A stretch of DNA of 57,284 nucleotides from positions 1 through 57,284 of the forward strand of contig JAKPTB010000001.1 in assembly GCA_029555205.1 (NCBI GenBank). The letters are read 5' to 3'. Below the pieces are notes generated by a model that searched no databases, was not told the DNA's origin, and saw only the letters and a program-made list of their open reading frames with translations. Each line of letters opens with the position of its first letter. Within the stretch, counting starts at the first letter, position 1. The position numbers and the translations under genes are program-made. Source of the DNA: Bacillota bacterium (GTDB taxonomy: Bacteria; Bacillota; Desulfotomaculia; Desulfotomaculales; Pelotomaculaceae). Shown piece by piece: positions 1-7,390 of the stretch.

Positions 1-1601
1 GCGGTCTGGCCCAGGCCGCAAAGGGAAGCATCGCGGATATCGTAGGACAGCTCCTCCAGCATTTCCAGATCCTCCATCTCCCCCTGTCCCTCCGTAATCC
101 GGGTCAGGATATCCAGGAGGCGTTTGGTGCCGACCCGGCAGGGAGTGCAGCGCCCGCAGGACTCGTCCTGGCTGAACTGCAGGTAAAAACGGGCGATGTC
201 AACCATGCAATCTCCCTCGTCCATAACAATCATCCCGCCGGAACCCATCATGGAGCCGGCTTCCTTAAGGGATTCATAATCTATGGGCAAGTCCAGGTAT
301 TTAGCCGGAATACAGCCCCCTGAAGGCCCGCCGGTCTGTACTGCCTTAAACTGCCTGCCCCCTGGTATACCCCCACCGATGTCGAAAATGATCGTGCGCA
401 GGGTTGTCCCCATGGGCACCTCGATCAGGCCGGTATTGTTAATCTTACCGGCCAGGGAAAATACCTTGCTCCCCTTGCTGGTGGATGTTCCCTGCCCCTG
501 GTACCATTCCCAGCCTTCCCTCAGGATAACCGTTACATTGGCAAAGGTTTCTACGTTATTAATTAAGGTCGGTTTTCCCCACAGTCCTTCCTGGGCAGGG
601 TAAGGGGGTCTCGGCCGGGGTTCGCCCCGCTGCCCCATGATTGAGTGGAGAAGCGCAGTTTCCTCGCCACAGACAAATGCTCCGGCGCCAAAGCGCAGGC
701 TTAAGTCAAAGTCAAAATCCGTACCGAAAAGACCCTTTCCCAGCAAGCCCGCTTCCCTGGCCTGGCCGATGGCAGACTCCAGCCTTTCCACGGCGATGGG
801 GTATTCCGCCCGGACGTAGATGAAGCCCTGATTTGCACCGATACAGTAGCCGGCTATGGTCATGGCTTCCAGAACACTATGGGGGTCTCCTTCCAGGATG
901 CTGCGGTCCATGAAGGCGCCGGGATCGCCCTCGTCCGCGTTGCAGACCACATATTTGGGGTGGATATCCTGCGCAGCCGTCAACTCCCATTTCCTGCCGG
1001 TGGGGAAGCCTGCGCCCCCCCTGCCCCGGAGCCCGGATTTTTTGATCATCTCGATAACTTCTTCCCTTTTCCTGTGCAGAATCACATCCGCCAGAGCGAA
1101 ATAGCCGTCCCGGGCGATATACTCCCCAATCTCCTCCGGGTTGATCACGCCACAGTTGCGCAAAACAATTCTCCTCTGGGCCTGGAAAAAATGGATATCC
1201 TCTATAGTCGGCGTTCTTTTTCCAGTACTGTCGTTATGATACAATAACCTTTCTAAAACCTGGCCGCCGATCAGGTGCTTTTCCACCAGCTCCCGAACAT
1301 CCCCTGGCCGAACCTGGCAGTAAAAAATTCCACCCGGATGGACCATGACAATAGGACCATACTGACAGAAACCGAAGCAGCCGGTCTTAATAACCCTGGT
1401 TTGTTCCTCCAGGCCTCTCCTGGCCAGCTCCTGCTCCAGTTGCAGCCGGACTTCCTGGCTTTCTGAGGAATGACAGGCCGTCCCGGAACAGACCATGATT
1501 TGAGTCAGGCCCAGGCCGTTCCGGTGACCAAGCCTCTGCTTGATCAGCGGCTCATACTTTTCCTTGACCCTTTTAAGATCTTCAATGCTTTTTATGATCA
1601 A
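1..1601 (-). CDS. hydB: NADH-binding subunit of bifurcating [FeFe] hydrogenase / NuoF-like (3' end cut by window edge)
   Basis: This is the flavin- and NAD(H)-binding subunit of a HydABC-type hydrogenase or NADH dehydrogenase. The reading frame is open to base 1, so the C-terminus is missing. The N-terminal about 120 residues form a thioredoxin-like [2Fe-2S] domain with Cys near positions 38, 43, 75 and 79. Next come the NuoF FMN/NADH motif GRGGAGFPTG, GAGAFVCGEETALL, and the 4Fe-4S motif CGRCTPCR. The extra N-terminal domain separates HydB from plain NuoF, and two further ferredoxin clusters would be expected in the missing tail. The start is uncertain: TTG at 1601 has AAAGGTG six bases upstream, while GTG at 1604 or 1610 sits too close. 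The gene overlaps the end of hydC, so the two are co-transcribed. The next gene beyond the window is probably the hydrogenase catalytic subunit; this is inference. Confidence 0.88.
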   Translation of the reverse strand, partial: MIIKSIEDLKRVKEKYEPLIKQRLGHRNGLGLTQIMVCSGTACHSSESQEVRLQLEQELARRGLEEQTRVIKTGCFGFCQYGPIVMVHPGGIFYCQVRPGDVRELVEKHLIGGQVLERLLYHNDSTGKRTPTIEDIHFFQAQRRIVLRNCGVINPEEIGEYIARDGYFALADVILHRKREEVIEMIKKSGLRGRGGAGFPTGRKWELTAAQDIHPKYVVCNADEGDPGAFMDRSILEGDPHSVLEAMTIAGYCIGANQGFIYVRAEYPIAVERLESAIGQAREAGLLGKGLFGTDFDFDLSLRFGAGAFVCGEETALLHSIMGQRGEPRPRPPYPAQEGLWGKPTLINNVETFANVTVILREGWEWYQGQGTSTSKGSKVFSLAGKINNTGLIEVPMGTTLRTIIFDIGGGIPGGRQFKAVQTGGPSGGCIPAKYLDLPIDYESLKEAGSMMGSGGMIVMDEGDCMVDIARFYLQFSQDESCGRCTPCRVGTKRLLDILTRITEGQGEMEDLEMLEELSYDIRDASLCGLGQT

Positions 1602-2166
1602 CACTTTCACCTTTCCGGCAAGTTTGGATAATTTTCTTGATCTCCCCCGGGCTGGCTTTTCCGTAAACATCTTCATTGGCCATCAGGATGGGGGCAAGAC
1701 CGCAAGCTCCGACACAGCGTGTGCTCTTTATGGTAAAAACCCCGTCCGGGGTGGTCTCTCCCTCGTCGATTTTAAGCTCCTCCTTGAGCGCATCCATCAG
1801 GGCCTGGGCTCCTTTAACATAGCAGGCCGTTCCCATACAAACACTCAAGGTATATTTGCCTTTGGGCTCCGTTGCGAAAAGGGAGTAAAAAGTGACAACA
1901 CCGTTAACCTCGCTCACGGGAATTTCAAGTTTTTCAGCAATATAGGCCTGTACCTCCTCCGGGAGGTAGCCGAAAATCTCCTGGGCCTTTTGCAGAATCC
2001 GGATCAACTGGCCCCTTTCCCCGGCATAAAGCCGGATCACCCGGTCCATATCAGCAAACTGTTTTGACCGGTGGTCTTCCTGGAGCAGGTCTTTTTTTTC
2101 CGGAACATCTTTAAAGGGCAACTCCTGAACTATAATCGTTTGCCCCGTTACGTTATGCTCAGCCAC
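1582..2166 (-). CDS. hydC: NuoE-like thioredoxin-fold [2Fe-2S] subunit (HydC)
   Basis: This 194-residue protein has the NuoE/HydC fold. An N-terminal helical part (about residues 30-95, ILQKAQEIFGYLPEEVQ) precedes a thioredoxin-like domain. The four Cys ligands of a [2Fe-2S] cluster lie in CMGTAC and, about 40 residues later, CVGACG. It carries electrons between the flavin subunit and the catalytic subunit of a cytoplasmic hydrogenase or NADH dehydrogenase. The start is GTG, seven to nine bases after GGGAGGTG. The 3' end overlaps hydB, which follows in the same direction; this order and the HydB-type partner favour a HydABC complex over respiratory complex I. The first 35 residues are not typical of the family and may be a lineage-specific extension. 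Confidence 0.9.
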   Translation of the reverse strand: MAEHNVTGQTIIVQELPFKDVPEKKDLLQEDHRSKQFADMDRVIRLYAGERGQLIRILQKAQEIFGYLPEEVQAYIAEKLEIPVSEVNGVVTFYSLFATEPKGKYTLSVCMGTACYVKGAQALMDALKEELKIDEGETTPDGVFTIKSTRCVGACGLAPILMANEDVYGKASPGEIKKIIQTCRKGESVDHKKH

Positions 2167-2225
2167 CCTTTCACACCTCCCGCCTTCTGCTCTTTATTGT
2201 TTATCTTTCCTTGCATTTTAATGCT

Positions 2226-2248
2226 AAAAAAACCCCTTTCAGGGGTTT
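2226..2248 (-). terminator. Intrinsic terminator after the glycosyltransferase gene
   Basis: On the minus strand AAACCCC and GGGGTTT form a 7-bp stem with a 5-base loop, followed by seven T. It lies between the stop of the glycosyltransferase gene and the start of hydC, so the two are separate transcription units. Confidence 0.8.
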
Positions 2249-2312
2249 CTAATAATGAGGAAATATATGTATTAAAAAAATACCTCTTAAATTCTTCATC
2301 CCGGAAAAATGC

Positions 2313-3476
2313 TCAGGAAAGATTGCTTGTGGCCCTTTTATTGCCCTCAACAAGGGCAGAATAACAACTCAGCAGCCGCTTCGTACAGTTGACTGAAGAT
2401 AGCTCCTCCGCTTTGAGACTGGCCCGGCGGCCCATAGCTTCACGCATTTCCCTGTTTTTTAAAACCTGGCACACCCTATTAGCAAAATGCACAGGATCAG
2501 GATCGGTCAGGTATCCGTCCAGGCCGTCTTCCACCATTTCAGAAACACCATTGGCACCCACAGCCACCACCGGGAGCCCCGCGGCCTTGGCCTCGGCAAT
2601 TACAATCCCCTGGGTTTCAGTAAGGGAGGTGAACACGAATAAATCAGCTCCCGCGTAGCAGTTAACAACTTCTGCGGAAGGTAGCGTCCCGGTAAAGACA
2701 ACCTTTGCGGCAATACCCAGTTTGAGCGCCTTCGAACGCAGTTCTTCGGCCTCCGGCCCGCCACCCACAAGAACCAGGGTAGTATTATTAATTTCCCTGT
2801 TGACAAGCTGAAAACTCTCAAGAAGCATCCCGATGTTTTTTTCCTGCCCTAACCGTCCCACAAAAAGGAGAACGTAATCACTTGAGGGAATTTGATATTG
2901 CTGGCGGAGCCAGGCGGGATCCCCTTTTTGAAACTCTTCAACTTTGATTCCGGTGGGAACTTTTGTAATCTCAGTCACAACACCGATTCTACGCAAATAG
3001 TCTCCGACAATATCTGTGGGTACAATAACCATGTCGCACTGATTGCAAAAATCCCGGCTGACTCTTTGGGCCAGTTCCCTGGTGAAGGACTGGGCAAAGG
3101 GCACGTAGTGGACATACTGATCGTACAGCGTGTGGTAGGTAAAAACAAGAGGTATGCCTGCCCTCCGGGCGTACCTGGCGCCGAGTCGGCCCAGTAAAAA
3201 GGGGGAGTGAACGTGGATCAAGTCCAGACCCAAACCCTGAATAACCGGTTTTAAACGAAGGGAAAAAGGTACGGCGAGGGTAAAATCACGGTTTGTAAGC
3301 GACGGTATGGAAGCAAAGCGGAAAACTCGGGATTCCTTGCCGCAGTTTTTATAACTGGGCGCAAAAATAAATACATCGTGCCCCTGTTTAATTAACTCTT
3401 CCTTGAAGGTTTGGATAGAGCGGACGACACCGCTGGTGTAAGGAACATAACTGTCGGTGAAAATACCTATTTTCAA
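2313..3476 (-). CDS. GT4-family glycosyltransferase
   Basis: This 387-residue cytoplasmic enzyme has a GT-B fold with two Rossmann-like domains. The N-terminal half starts MKIGIFTDSYVPYTSGV, the glycine-containing loop typical of group 1 (GT4) transferases that use nucleotide sugars. The C-terminal half has FVGRLGQEKN and, near residue 285, the donor-binding signature ETQGIVIAEAKAAGLPVVA with its E-x7-E pattern. Relatives include diacylglycerol glucosyltransferases and mannosyltransferases for glycolipids, but the acceptor cannot be read from sequence. The start is TTG, seven bases after AGGGAGG. A sigma-A-type promoter lies just upstream and a terminator just downstream, so the gene is monocistronic. 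Confidence 0.88.
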   Translation of the reverse strand: MKIGIFTDSYVPYTSGVVRSIQTFKEELIKQGHDVFIFAPSYKNCGKESRVFRFASIPSLTNRDFTLAVPFSLRLKPVIQGLGLDLIHVHSPFLLGRLGARYARRAGIPLVFTYHTLYDQYVHYVPFAQSFTRELAQRVSRDFCNQCDMVIVPTDIVGDYLRRIGVVTEITKVPTGIKVEEFQKGDPAWLRQQYQIPSSDYVLLFVGRLGQEKNIGMLLESFQLVNREINNTTLVLVGGGPEAEELRSKALKLGIAAKVVFTGTLPSAEVVNCYAGADLFVFTSLTETQGIVIAEAKAAGLPVVAVGANGVSEMVEDGLDGYLTDPDPVHFANRVCQVLKNREMREAMGRRASLKAEELSSVNCTKRLLSCYSALVEGNKRATSNLS

Positions 3477-3509
3477 GAGTCGCCCTCCCTAATTCTTGCT
3501 TCAAGTCTC

Positions 3510-3539
3510 ATTTTAGCACATTTAAGCAAGATAGTACAA
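3510..3539 (-). promoter_or_regulatory. Promoter of the glycosyltransferase gene
   Basis: On the minus strand TTGTAC (3534-3539) is separated by 18 bases from TAAAAT (3510-3515). TGC directly before the -10 box makes an extended -10. The start codon is about 35 bases downstream. Confidence 0.6.
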
Positions 3540-3721
3540 GTTTGCCCAGGCCAGGGATAGTGTCAAGGCACTGTTTGATAAAGAGAGATAACTATAACCG
3601 TCTCAGAAAAGGACAAGTAATTCCTTATGATGTGATTGGCAAGATAAAAAATGTAGCAAACGGGAGTTAATTTTTAGAGCACCTCTGCTTCAATATTTAC
3701 CATCTAATGGTAAAGTGTTTT

Positions 3722-3730
3722 TGGTATACT
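3722..3730 (+). promoter_or_regulatory. Extended -10 promoter for the structured RNA
   Basis: TGGTATACT is a perfect extended -10 (TG-n-TATACT) on the plus strand. There is no good -35 box, which an extended -10 can dispense with. Transcription would begin near 3737, just before the structured RNA. Confidence 0.5.
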
Positions 3731-3736
3731 GGCCTG

Positions 3737-3925
3737 TACATTTACTTTTAAAGATAGACCGGCGGCCTTAACAGCCACCCTACGCGTGGTCACTTATTAG
3801 TACCGACGGGGCAGCTCCGGGAAACATAATCTAGATTGCATGTCCCCGTCGGATTAACAATTATACCACGCCTAGGGTACCCGTCTGTCAAGGCTACCCT
3901 TCGGCGCCTCCTGCTCTGTGACAAT
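3737..3925 (+). ncRNA. Structured RNA with 6S-RNA-like rod and central bubble
   Basis: No protein gene lies here, but the plus strand folds into one long rod. GGCGGCCTT (3761-3769) pairs with AAGGC (3890-3894) and CGCC (3905-3908). A 13-bp stem with one mismatch joins 3778-3790 to 3865-3877. A symmetric A/T-rich internal loop of 12 plus 12 bases follows (3791-3802 and 3853-3864). A perfect 9-bp GC-rich stem joins 3803-3811 to 3844-3852, and a further hairpin caps it. This plan, a large open bubble flanked by GC-rich stems in about 190 nt, is that of 6S RNA, which binds RNA polymerase. The 3' side of the bubble, read as template, would correspond to TATAAT. The 3' end is a guess. Assignment to 6S rests on fold only. 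Confidence 0.5.
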
Positions 3926-4069
3926 TACCTCAGAGGCCCACCAAAAAACATATTTTTTTAATCTCCCTATAAAAAGCTACCTTCGCAATTTGAGTAAAAA
4001 TTTATAGGTGAGTTCATAAGCCGGTGACTGGGCCAGTGAACACCAGCAGGTGGCTATGATGGATAAGGA

Positions 4070-5440
4070 TTAAACGAAAGCTAACGACTTCAAGGCTTCC
4101 CGGAGATAGCTTTTTGGTCCCTGGAGTATTGGAATATTGTTTAGCACTTCCCGGGTTTTTTGTAGTTTTTTACGTTGCTTTTCTAATATTTTTGGTTCGA
4201 TAGTAATAACAGGCAGGTTTTGTTTTTGCCGTTGAAGTTTGTACTGAGCTGCGACAGATTGCCCATTTGCCTGACTAACTCGTACATAGGACATATGCCT
4301 CGCCCCTTTTTTACTCCAGCCCATGGGACGACTGCTTAATCTGGCTGAGAGCACATGGCTTACATGGCCTTCCACGCTGCAGCTCACTGTTTCTCGGTAT
4401 AAGGCCCTTATCGCTTCCCAGTTGTTTTTAATGTATTTCCATGCATCCAGGATTCTTCGCTTACGGCTGGGAGTTACAGCCGCTTTCTCTAGCTCCCTAA
4501 TTACGGCTTCGGCTTTTTCAATATGCCCAAAACGTATGGCATTCTTTAGTAACTGACCCTGCTTATGGGCCCCGCCAACGGCTCTACGAACATATCTCAT
4601 GTAATGAAAGCGGTCCAAAACGAATTCGGCTTGCGGGAATACTTCTTTAGCACTCTGAATCCAGGCTGATCCATCTCCCATGAGATATATCTTTTCAACT
4701 TTTTCTAAGTCATATAGCTTGTCTGCTTCTTCCCAGACTCTTTCCCAAAAGATATGTGCCTCCTCATCTACGCAGCTTTGGTATAAGGGCTGTGCTAGCT
4801 TGCGCCGTTTTCCGTCCGCTTCCCAACCTTCATGTATATATACTAACCGGACTTCAAAGCTCCGCCCGTTTTGACAGGCCACATGGTCTTCATCAGCTTC
4901 TATGTATAGGGTTGCAACGCGCTTCCGCTCTCGTTTCGGTAATGTCGGATTTTCAAAGGTGTCTACTGCACGTTTTACTGTCTGCCCACTTATAGATACC
5001 TTCCCGCACTGCTCGCCTATTACCTGGCCGCTTTTCCGATAGGAGAGATCTGCGGCACAGGCAACTAGTTCTCCCTTAACATGATGATCCACCCGCAAAT
5101 GGGGAGTGTAACCTACTTGCTCATCTACCAAATAGGCATATTTTTTTGTGTCTTTATGACGGTAGTATGTTCTGTGATAGGTCACAGGACCAAAGCGGGT
5201 CACTATCTCTTTACGGTCCCCTCTGCGCCATATCTGCCAACCCCGACGTTCAGCTCTTTTTTCTTTAATTTGCCGGTCCATCTCTTCCAACACTTGTCTG
5301 GTTATTTCGCGGCCTGTCTCGTTAAGTTTATCTGCCAGCTGATCCTGAAATTCACTAAAGTTCATTTTCCCACTTAAATTTTTTATTACCAGCTCTATTA
5401 TTGAAAGGAGAATGGGGTTGAGGGATCGAATTATTTCCAT
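4070..5440 (-). CDS. ISLre2 family transposase
   Basis: This 456-residue protein resembles the UPF0236/ISLre2 transposases. It has an N-terminal helical region rich in charged residues (FQDQLADKLNETGREITRQ), then ERRGWQIWRRGDRKEI and TRFGPVTYHRTYYRHKDT typical of the family. Acidic residues in candidate catalytic positions occur in YIEADEDHV and LMGDGSAWI, and FVLDRFHYMRYV follows. The length is normal and the frame is unbroken. The start ATG comes directly after a hairpin that also contains the ribosome site GAGAGGTGA. The protein would cut and move the surrounding element. It is unrelated to its neighbours, which are chromosomal housekeeping genes. Confidence 0.85.
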   Translation of the reverse strand: MEIIRSLNPILLSIIELVIKNLSGKMNFSEFQDQLADKLNETGREITRQVLEEMDRQIKEKRAERRGWQIWRRGDRKEIVTRFGPVTYHRTYYRHKDTKKYAYLVDEQVGYTPHLRVDHHVKGELVACAADLSYRKSGQVIGEQCGKVSISGQTVKRAVDTFENPTLPKRERKRVATLYIEADEDHVACQNGRSFEVRLVYIHEGWEADGKRRKLAQPLYQSCVDEEAHIFWERVWEEADKLYDLEKVEKIYLMGDGSAWIQSAKEVFPQAEFVLDRFHYMRYVRRAVGGAHKQGQLLKNAIRFGHIEKAEAVIRELEKAAVTPSRKRRILDAWKYIKNNWEAIRALYRETVSCSVEGHVSHVLSARLSSRPMGWSKKGARHMSYVRVSQANGQSVAAQYKLQRQKQNLPVITIEPKILEKQRKKLQKTREVLNNIPILQGPKSYLREALKSLAFV

Positions 5441-5506
5441 GAAGATATCACCTCTCGAGTAGTCTTTTCGGAGATTACTCGTCCTTGGCAGGACGGTGAT
5501 ATCTTC
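5441..5506 (-). promoter_or_regulatory. Three-way-junction leader hiding the transposase ribosome site
   Basis: GAAGATATCACC (5441-5452) and GGTGATATCTTC (5495-5506) are perfect 12-base complements. Inside are two smaller hairpins: CGAGTAGTCT/AGATTACTCG (5456-5465 with 5472-5481, one mismatch) and GTCC/GGAC (5481-5484 with 5491-5494). In the minus-strand RNA the outer stem ends exactly at the ATG and includes the ribosome site GAGAGGTGA. Transcripts reading in from outside would keep the start folded; this is inference. Confidence 0.6.
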
Positions 5507-5610
5507 TCTTTTTGTCTGTAAAACTCCTACAATAACTTTACACTAACCAGGCCAGGACGCTTCCAGTTATTAACAATAAAGGATTTTACCCATAACCACA
5601 CAAATGTTTA

Positions 5611-5633
5611 ATAAACACCCCTTCCCGGGGCGC
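5611..5633 (-). terminator. Probable terminator after the small secreted protein gene
   Basis: In the minus-strand RNA CGCCCC pairs with GGGGTG around a short loop, followed by a weak TTTATT tail, directly downstream of the stop codon at 5636. Confidence 0.45.
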
Positions 5634-5635
5634 TT

Positions 5636-6079
5636 TTATTTAATATTTACTATTTTCCAGGCCTGGTTACCTTTAACGAGGTGGTATTCTACGGTGGAAA
5701 TAAAGGTAACACCGCTTAATACATCGGTTTCCAGGATTTCCGCCTGGACAGCAGCCATATTCTCTGTTTGTCTCAGTACGGTAATGCGGCCTAACCGGGT
5801 TTCATAATGCCAGTCTGTAGGTACGCTGATAAAGTCCCAAACTGCATCGCTCAGTTCTGAAAGGAGAGGCTCGCCATAATAAGCAGCCAATAACTCCCGT
5901 ACCTCCTGACGGGAGGTTGCTGCCAGCCACCCTGAATCCTCAACGGCTCCCTTGAGGACGCTGGTTATTTCCTCTTCGCATCCCCGGGACGGGTAACCGG
6001 AAACCGGGTTCCCGGCAGCTGAAATAATAGTAAAACCACAGGTTAGAATGATAAGGAAGAATAAAGTGTTTTTTAACAA
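5636..6079 (-). CDS. Small secreted or membrane-anchored protein of unknown function
   Basis: I do not recognise this protein. With the TTG start at 6079 it is 147 residues. That TTG has GGGGTG seven bases upstream; the longer ATG start at 6118 has no ribosome site. The N-terminus LLKNTLFFLIILTCGFTIIS is a signal peptide or anchor. The rest looks like a small extracellular alpha+beta domain, with WDFISVPTDWHYETRLGRI and the C-terminal pattern TVEYHLVKGNQAWKIVNIK. That ending resembles NTF2/SnoaL-like accessory domains, in which a conserved Trp is followed by a short strand. The gene stands alone between the insertion sequence and pfkA, with its own terminator. Confidence 0.65.
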   Translation of the reverse strand: MLKNTLFFLIILTCGFTIISAAGNPVSGYPSRGCEEEITSVLKGAVEDSGWLAATSRQEVRELLAAYYGEPLLSELSDAVWDFISVPTDWHYETRLGRITVLRQTENMAAVQAEILETDVLSGVTFISTVEYHLVKGNQAWKIVNIK

Positions 6080-6159
6080 GCGACGGCACCCCGCTTTCAC
6101 ATTAAATATACGGTGCATCGCCTGTAAATTCCTTCCATATTTTGAAATATTACATATTC

Positions 6160-7260
6160 TTAATCGCCAAAAGATATCCCCACTTGTCTGGCCGTACGGA
6201 CCAGGTCACCGTCAATGGGAACAAGCCGGAGTTCTCCCACGGCCTCCGCCAGTGCAACGGATTTGATCTCCGGTGTCCGCAGGCAGACCATTTCACCAAA
6301 GCGACCGGCCATAACCAGGTTTACTGCCCCGGCACCATAACGGGTTGCGAGTACCCGGTCAAAGGCGGTGGGCGATCCCCCCCTCTGAAGATGACCGAGA
6401 ACGGTAACCCGGGCTTCCATGCCCGTCCCTTCCTCAATCTGTTTAACCAGCACATTCCCTATCCCGCCCAGACGCACAGGTTCGAAGCTATTAGGAACCA
6501 TCCTTTGTACAACCATTTGTCCGCCTACCTCCCGTGCTCCCTCGGCAGCAACAACAATGCTGAATTTTTTACCTGAAGCCTGCCTGTCCATTATTTTATC
6601 GATTACTCTTTCAATTAAATAGGGAATTTCCGGAATTAAAATTACATCGGCCCCTCCCGCCAAACCGGATTGCAAAGCTATCCAACCGGCATAACGGCCC
6701 ATAACCTCCAGAACCATAACCCGGTGGTGTGATTCAGCCGTAGTATGGAGTTTGTCAATAGCCTCTGTTGCCGTAGTCAGGGCGGTATCAAAACCAAAGG
6801 TCTGGTCTGTAGCCGACAGATCATTGTCAATTGTTTTCGGTACCCCTACCACCGGCAAACCTTTTTCTTCAAAAAGTTTTTTGGCAATGGTCAGACTGCC
6901 GTCGCCGCCGATAACTATAAGCGCGTCAATATCGTGGATGTTGATATTTTCAATGACGCGGTCCGAAACATCCCTGAACTCAGTCTTTCCTTTAATAGTT
7001 ACCGGGTAGTGAAAGGGGTTGTCCCTGTTCGTGGTCCCAAGGATGGTCCCACCCCGGGGAAGGATGCCAACCACATCTTTCTCTGTCAGTTCCCGTGCCC
7101 TGTTCTGGATCAGGCCGCCAAAACCGTTTTCAAAGCCAATAACAGAAAGATTGTATTCCCTGATAGCTGTTTTAACCACAGCACGAATAACCGCGTTTAA
7201 ACCAGGGCAGTCGCCTCCACCAGTAAGTACGCCAATACGCCTGATTCTTTGAGAAGCCAC
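6160..7260 (-). CDS. pfkA: 6-phosphofructokinase (mixed-signature group III type)
   Basis: The enzyme phosphorylates fructose 6-phosphate to fructose 1,6-bisphosphate in glycolysis. The 366-residue protein has the phosphoryl-donor loop GGGDCPGLN near residue 14, GGDGS near 118, and the catalytic motif PKTIDND near 140. It then has MGRYAGWIA and, near 295, LGHLQRGGSPTAFDR for sugar-phosphate binding. Two positions decide the donor in this family. Gly in GGDGS is the ATP type, while Lys in PKTIDND is usual in pyrophosphate enzymes (classical ATP enzymes have PGTIDND). The G/K pair is the mixed group III pattern, so ATP is likely but pyrophosphate cannot be excluded. It starts at GTG, six bases after AAAGGAGGT. 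It has no glycolytic neighbour. Confidence 0.92.
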   Translation of the reverse strand: MASQRIRRIGVLTGGGDCPGLNAVIRAVVKTAIREYNLSVIGFENGFGGLIQNRARELTEKDVVGILPRGGTILGTTNRDNPFHYPVTIKGKTEFRDVSDRVIENINIHDIDALIVIGGDGSLTIAKKLFEEKGLPVVGVPKTIDNDLSATDQTFGFDTALTTATEAIDKLHTTAESHHRVMVLEVMGRYAGWIALQSGLAGGADVILIPEIPYLIERVIDKIMDRQASGKKFSIVVAAEGAREVGGQMVVQRMVPNSFEPVRLGGIGNVLVKQIEEGTGMEARVTVLGHLQRGGSPTAFDRVLATRYGAGAVNLVMAGRFGEMVCLRTPEIKSVALAEAVGELRLVPIDGDLVRTARQVGISFGD

Positions 7261-7390
7261 AAACCTACCTCCTTTTTACCAAAACAGGCCTGATTTTTTC
7301 CTTACAAACACCGGCACCTGGACCAGTAACATTGCATGTTAAAATGATCCAGGCAGCCGTATTATTATCTCTCTTTGCACTTTAAATAGT

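Larger units (their letters stand above)
3992..5543 (-). mobile_element. ISLre2-type insertion sequence
   Basis: A single transposase gene is framed by an imperfect inverted repeat. The left end near 3992 reads GAGTAAAAATTTATAGGTGA and the right end, reverse-complemented from 5543, reads GTGTAAAGTTATTGTAGGAG; these match about 70% with gaps. The length of about 1.55 kb fits ISLre2 elements. I see no target-site duplication, so the exact ends are uncertain. The transposase frame is intact, so the element could be active. Confidence 0.7.

Noticed and set aside
3860-3891. Minus-strand promoter TTGACA/TATAAT inside the structured RNA
   Set aside because: The spacing is 20 bases, too long for sigma-A, and the bases are explained by the RNA fold.
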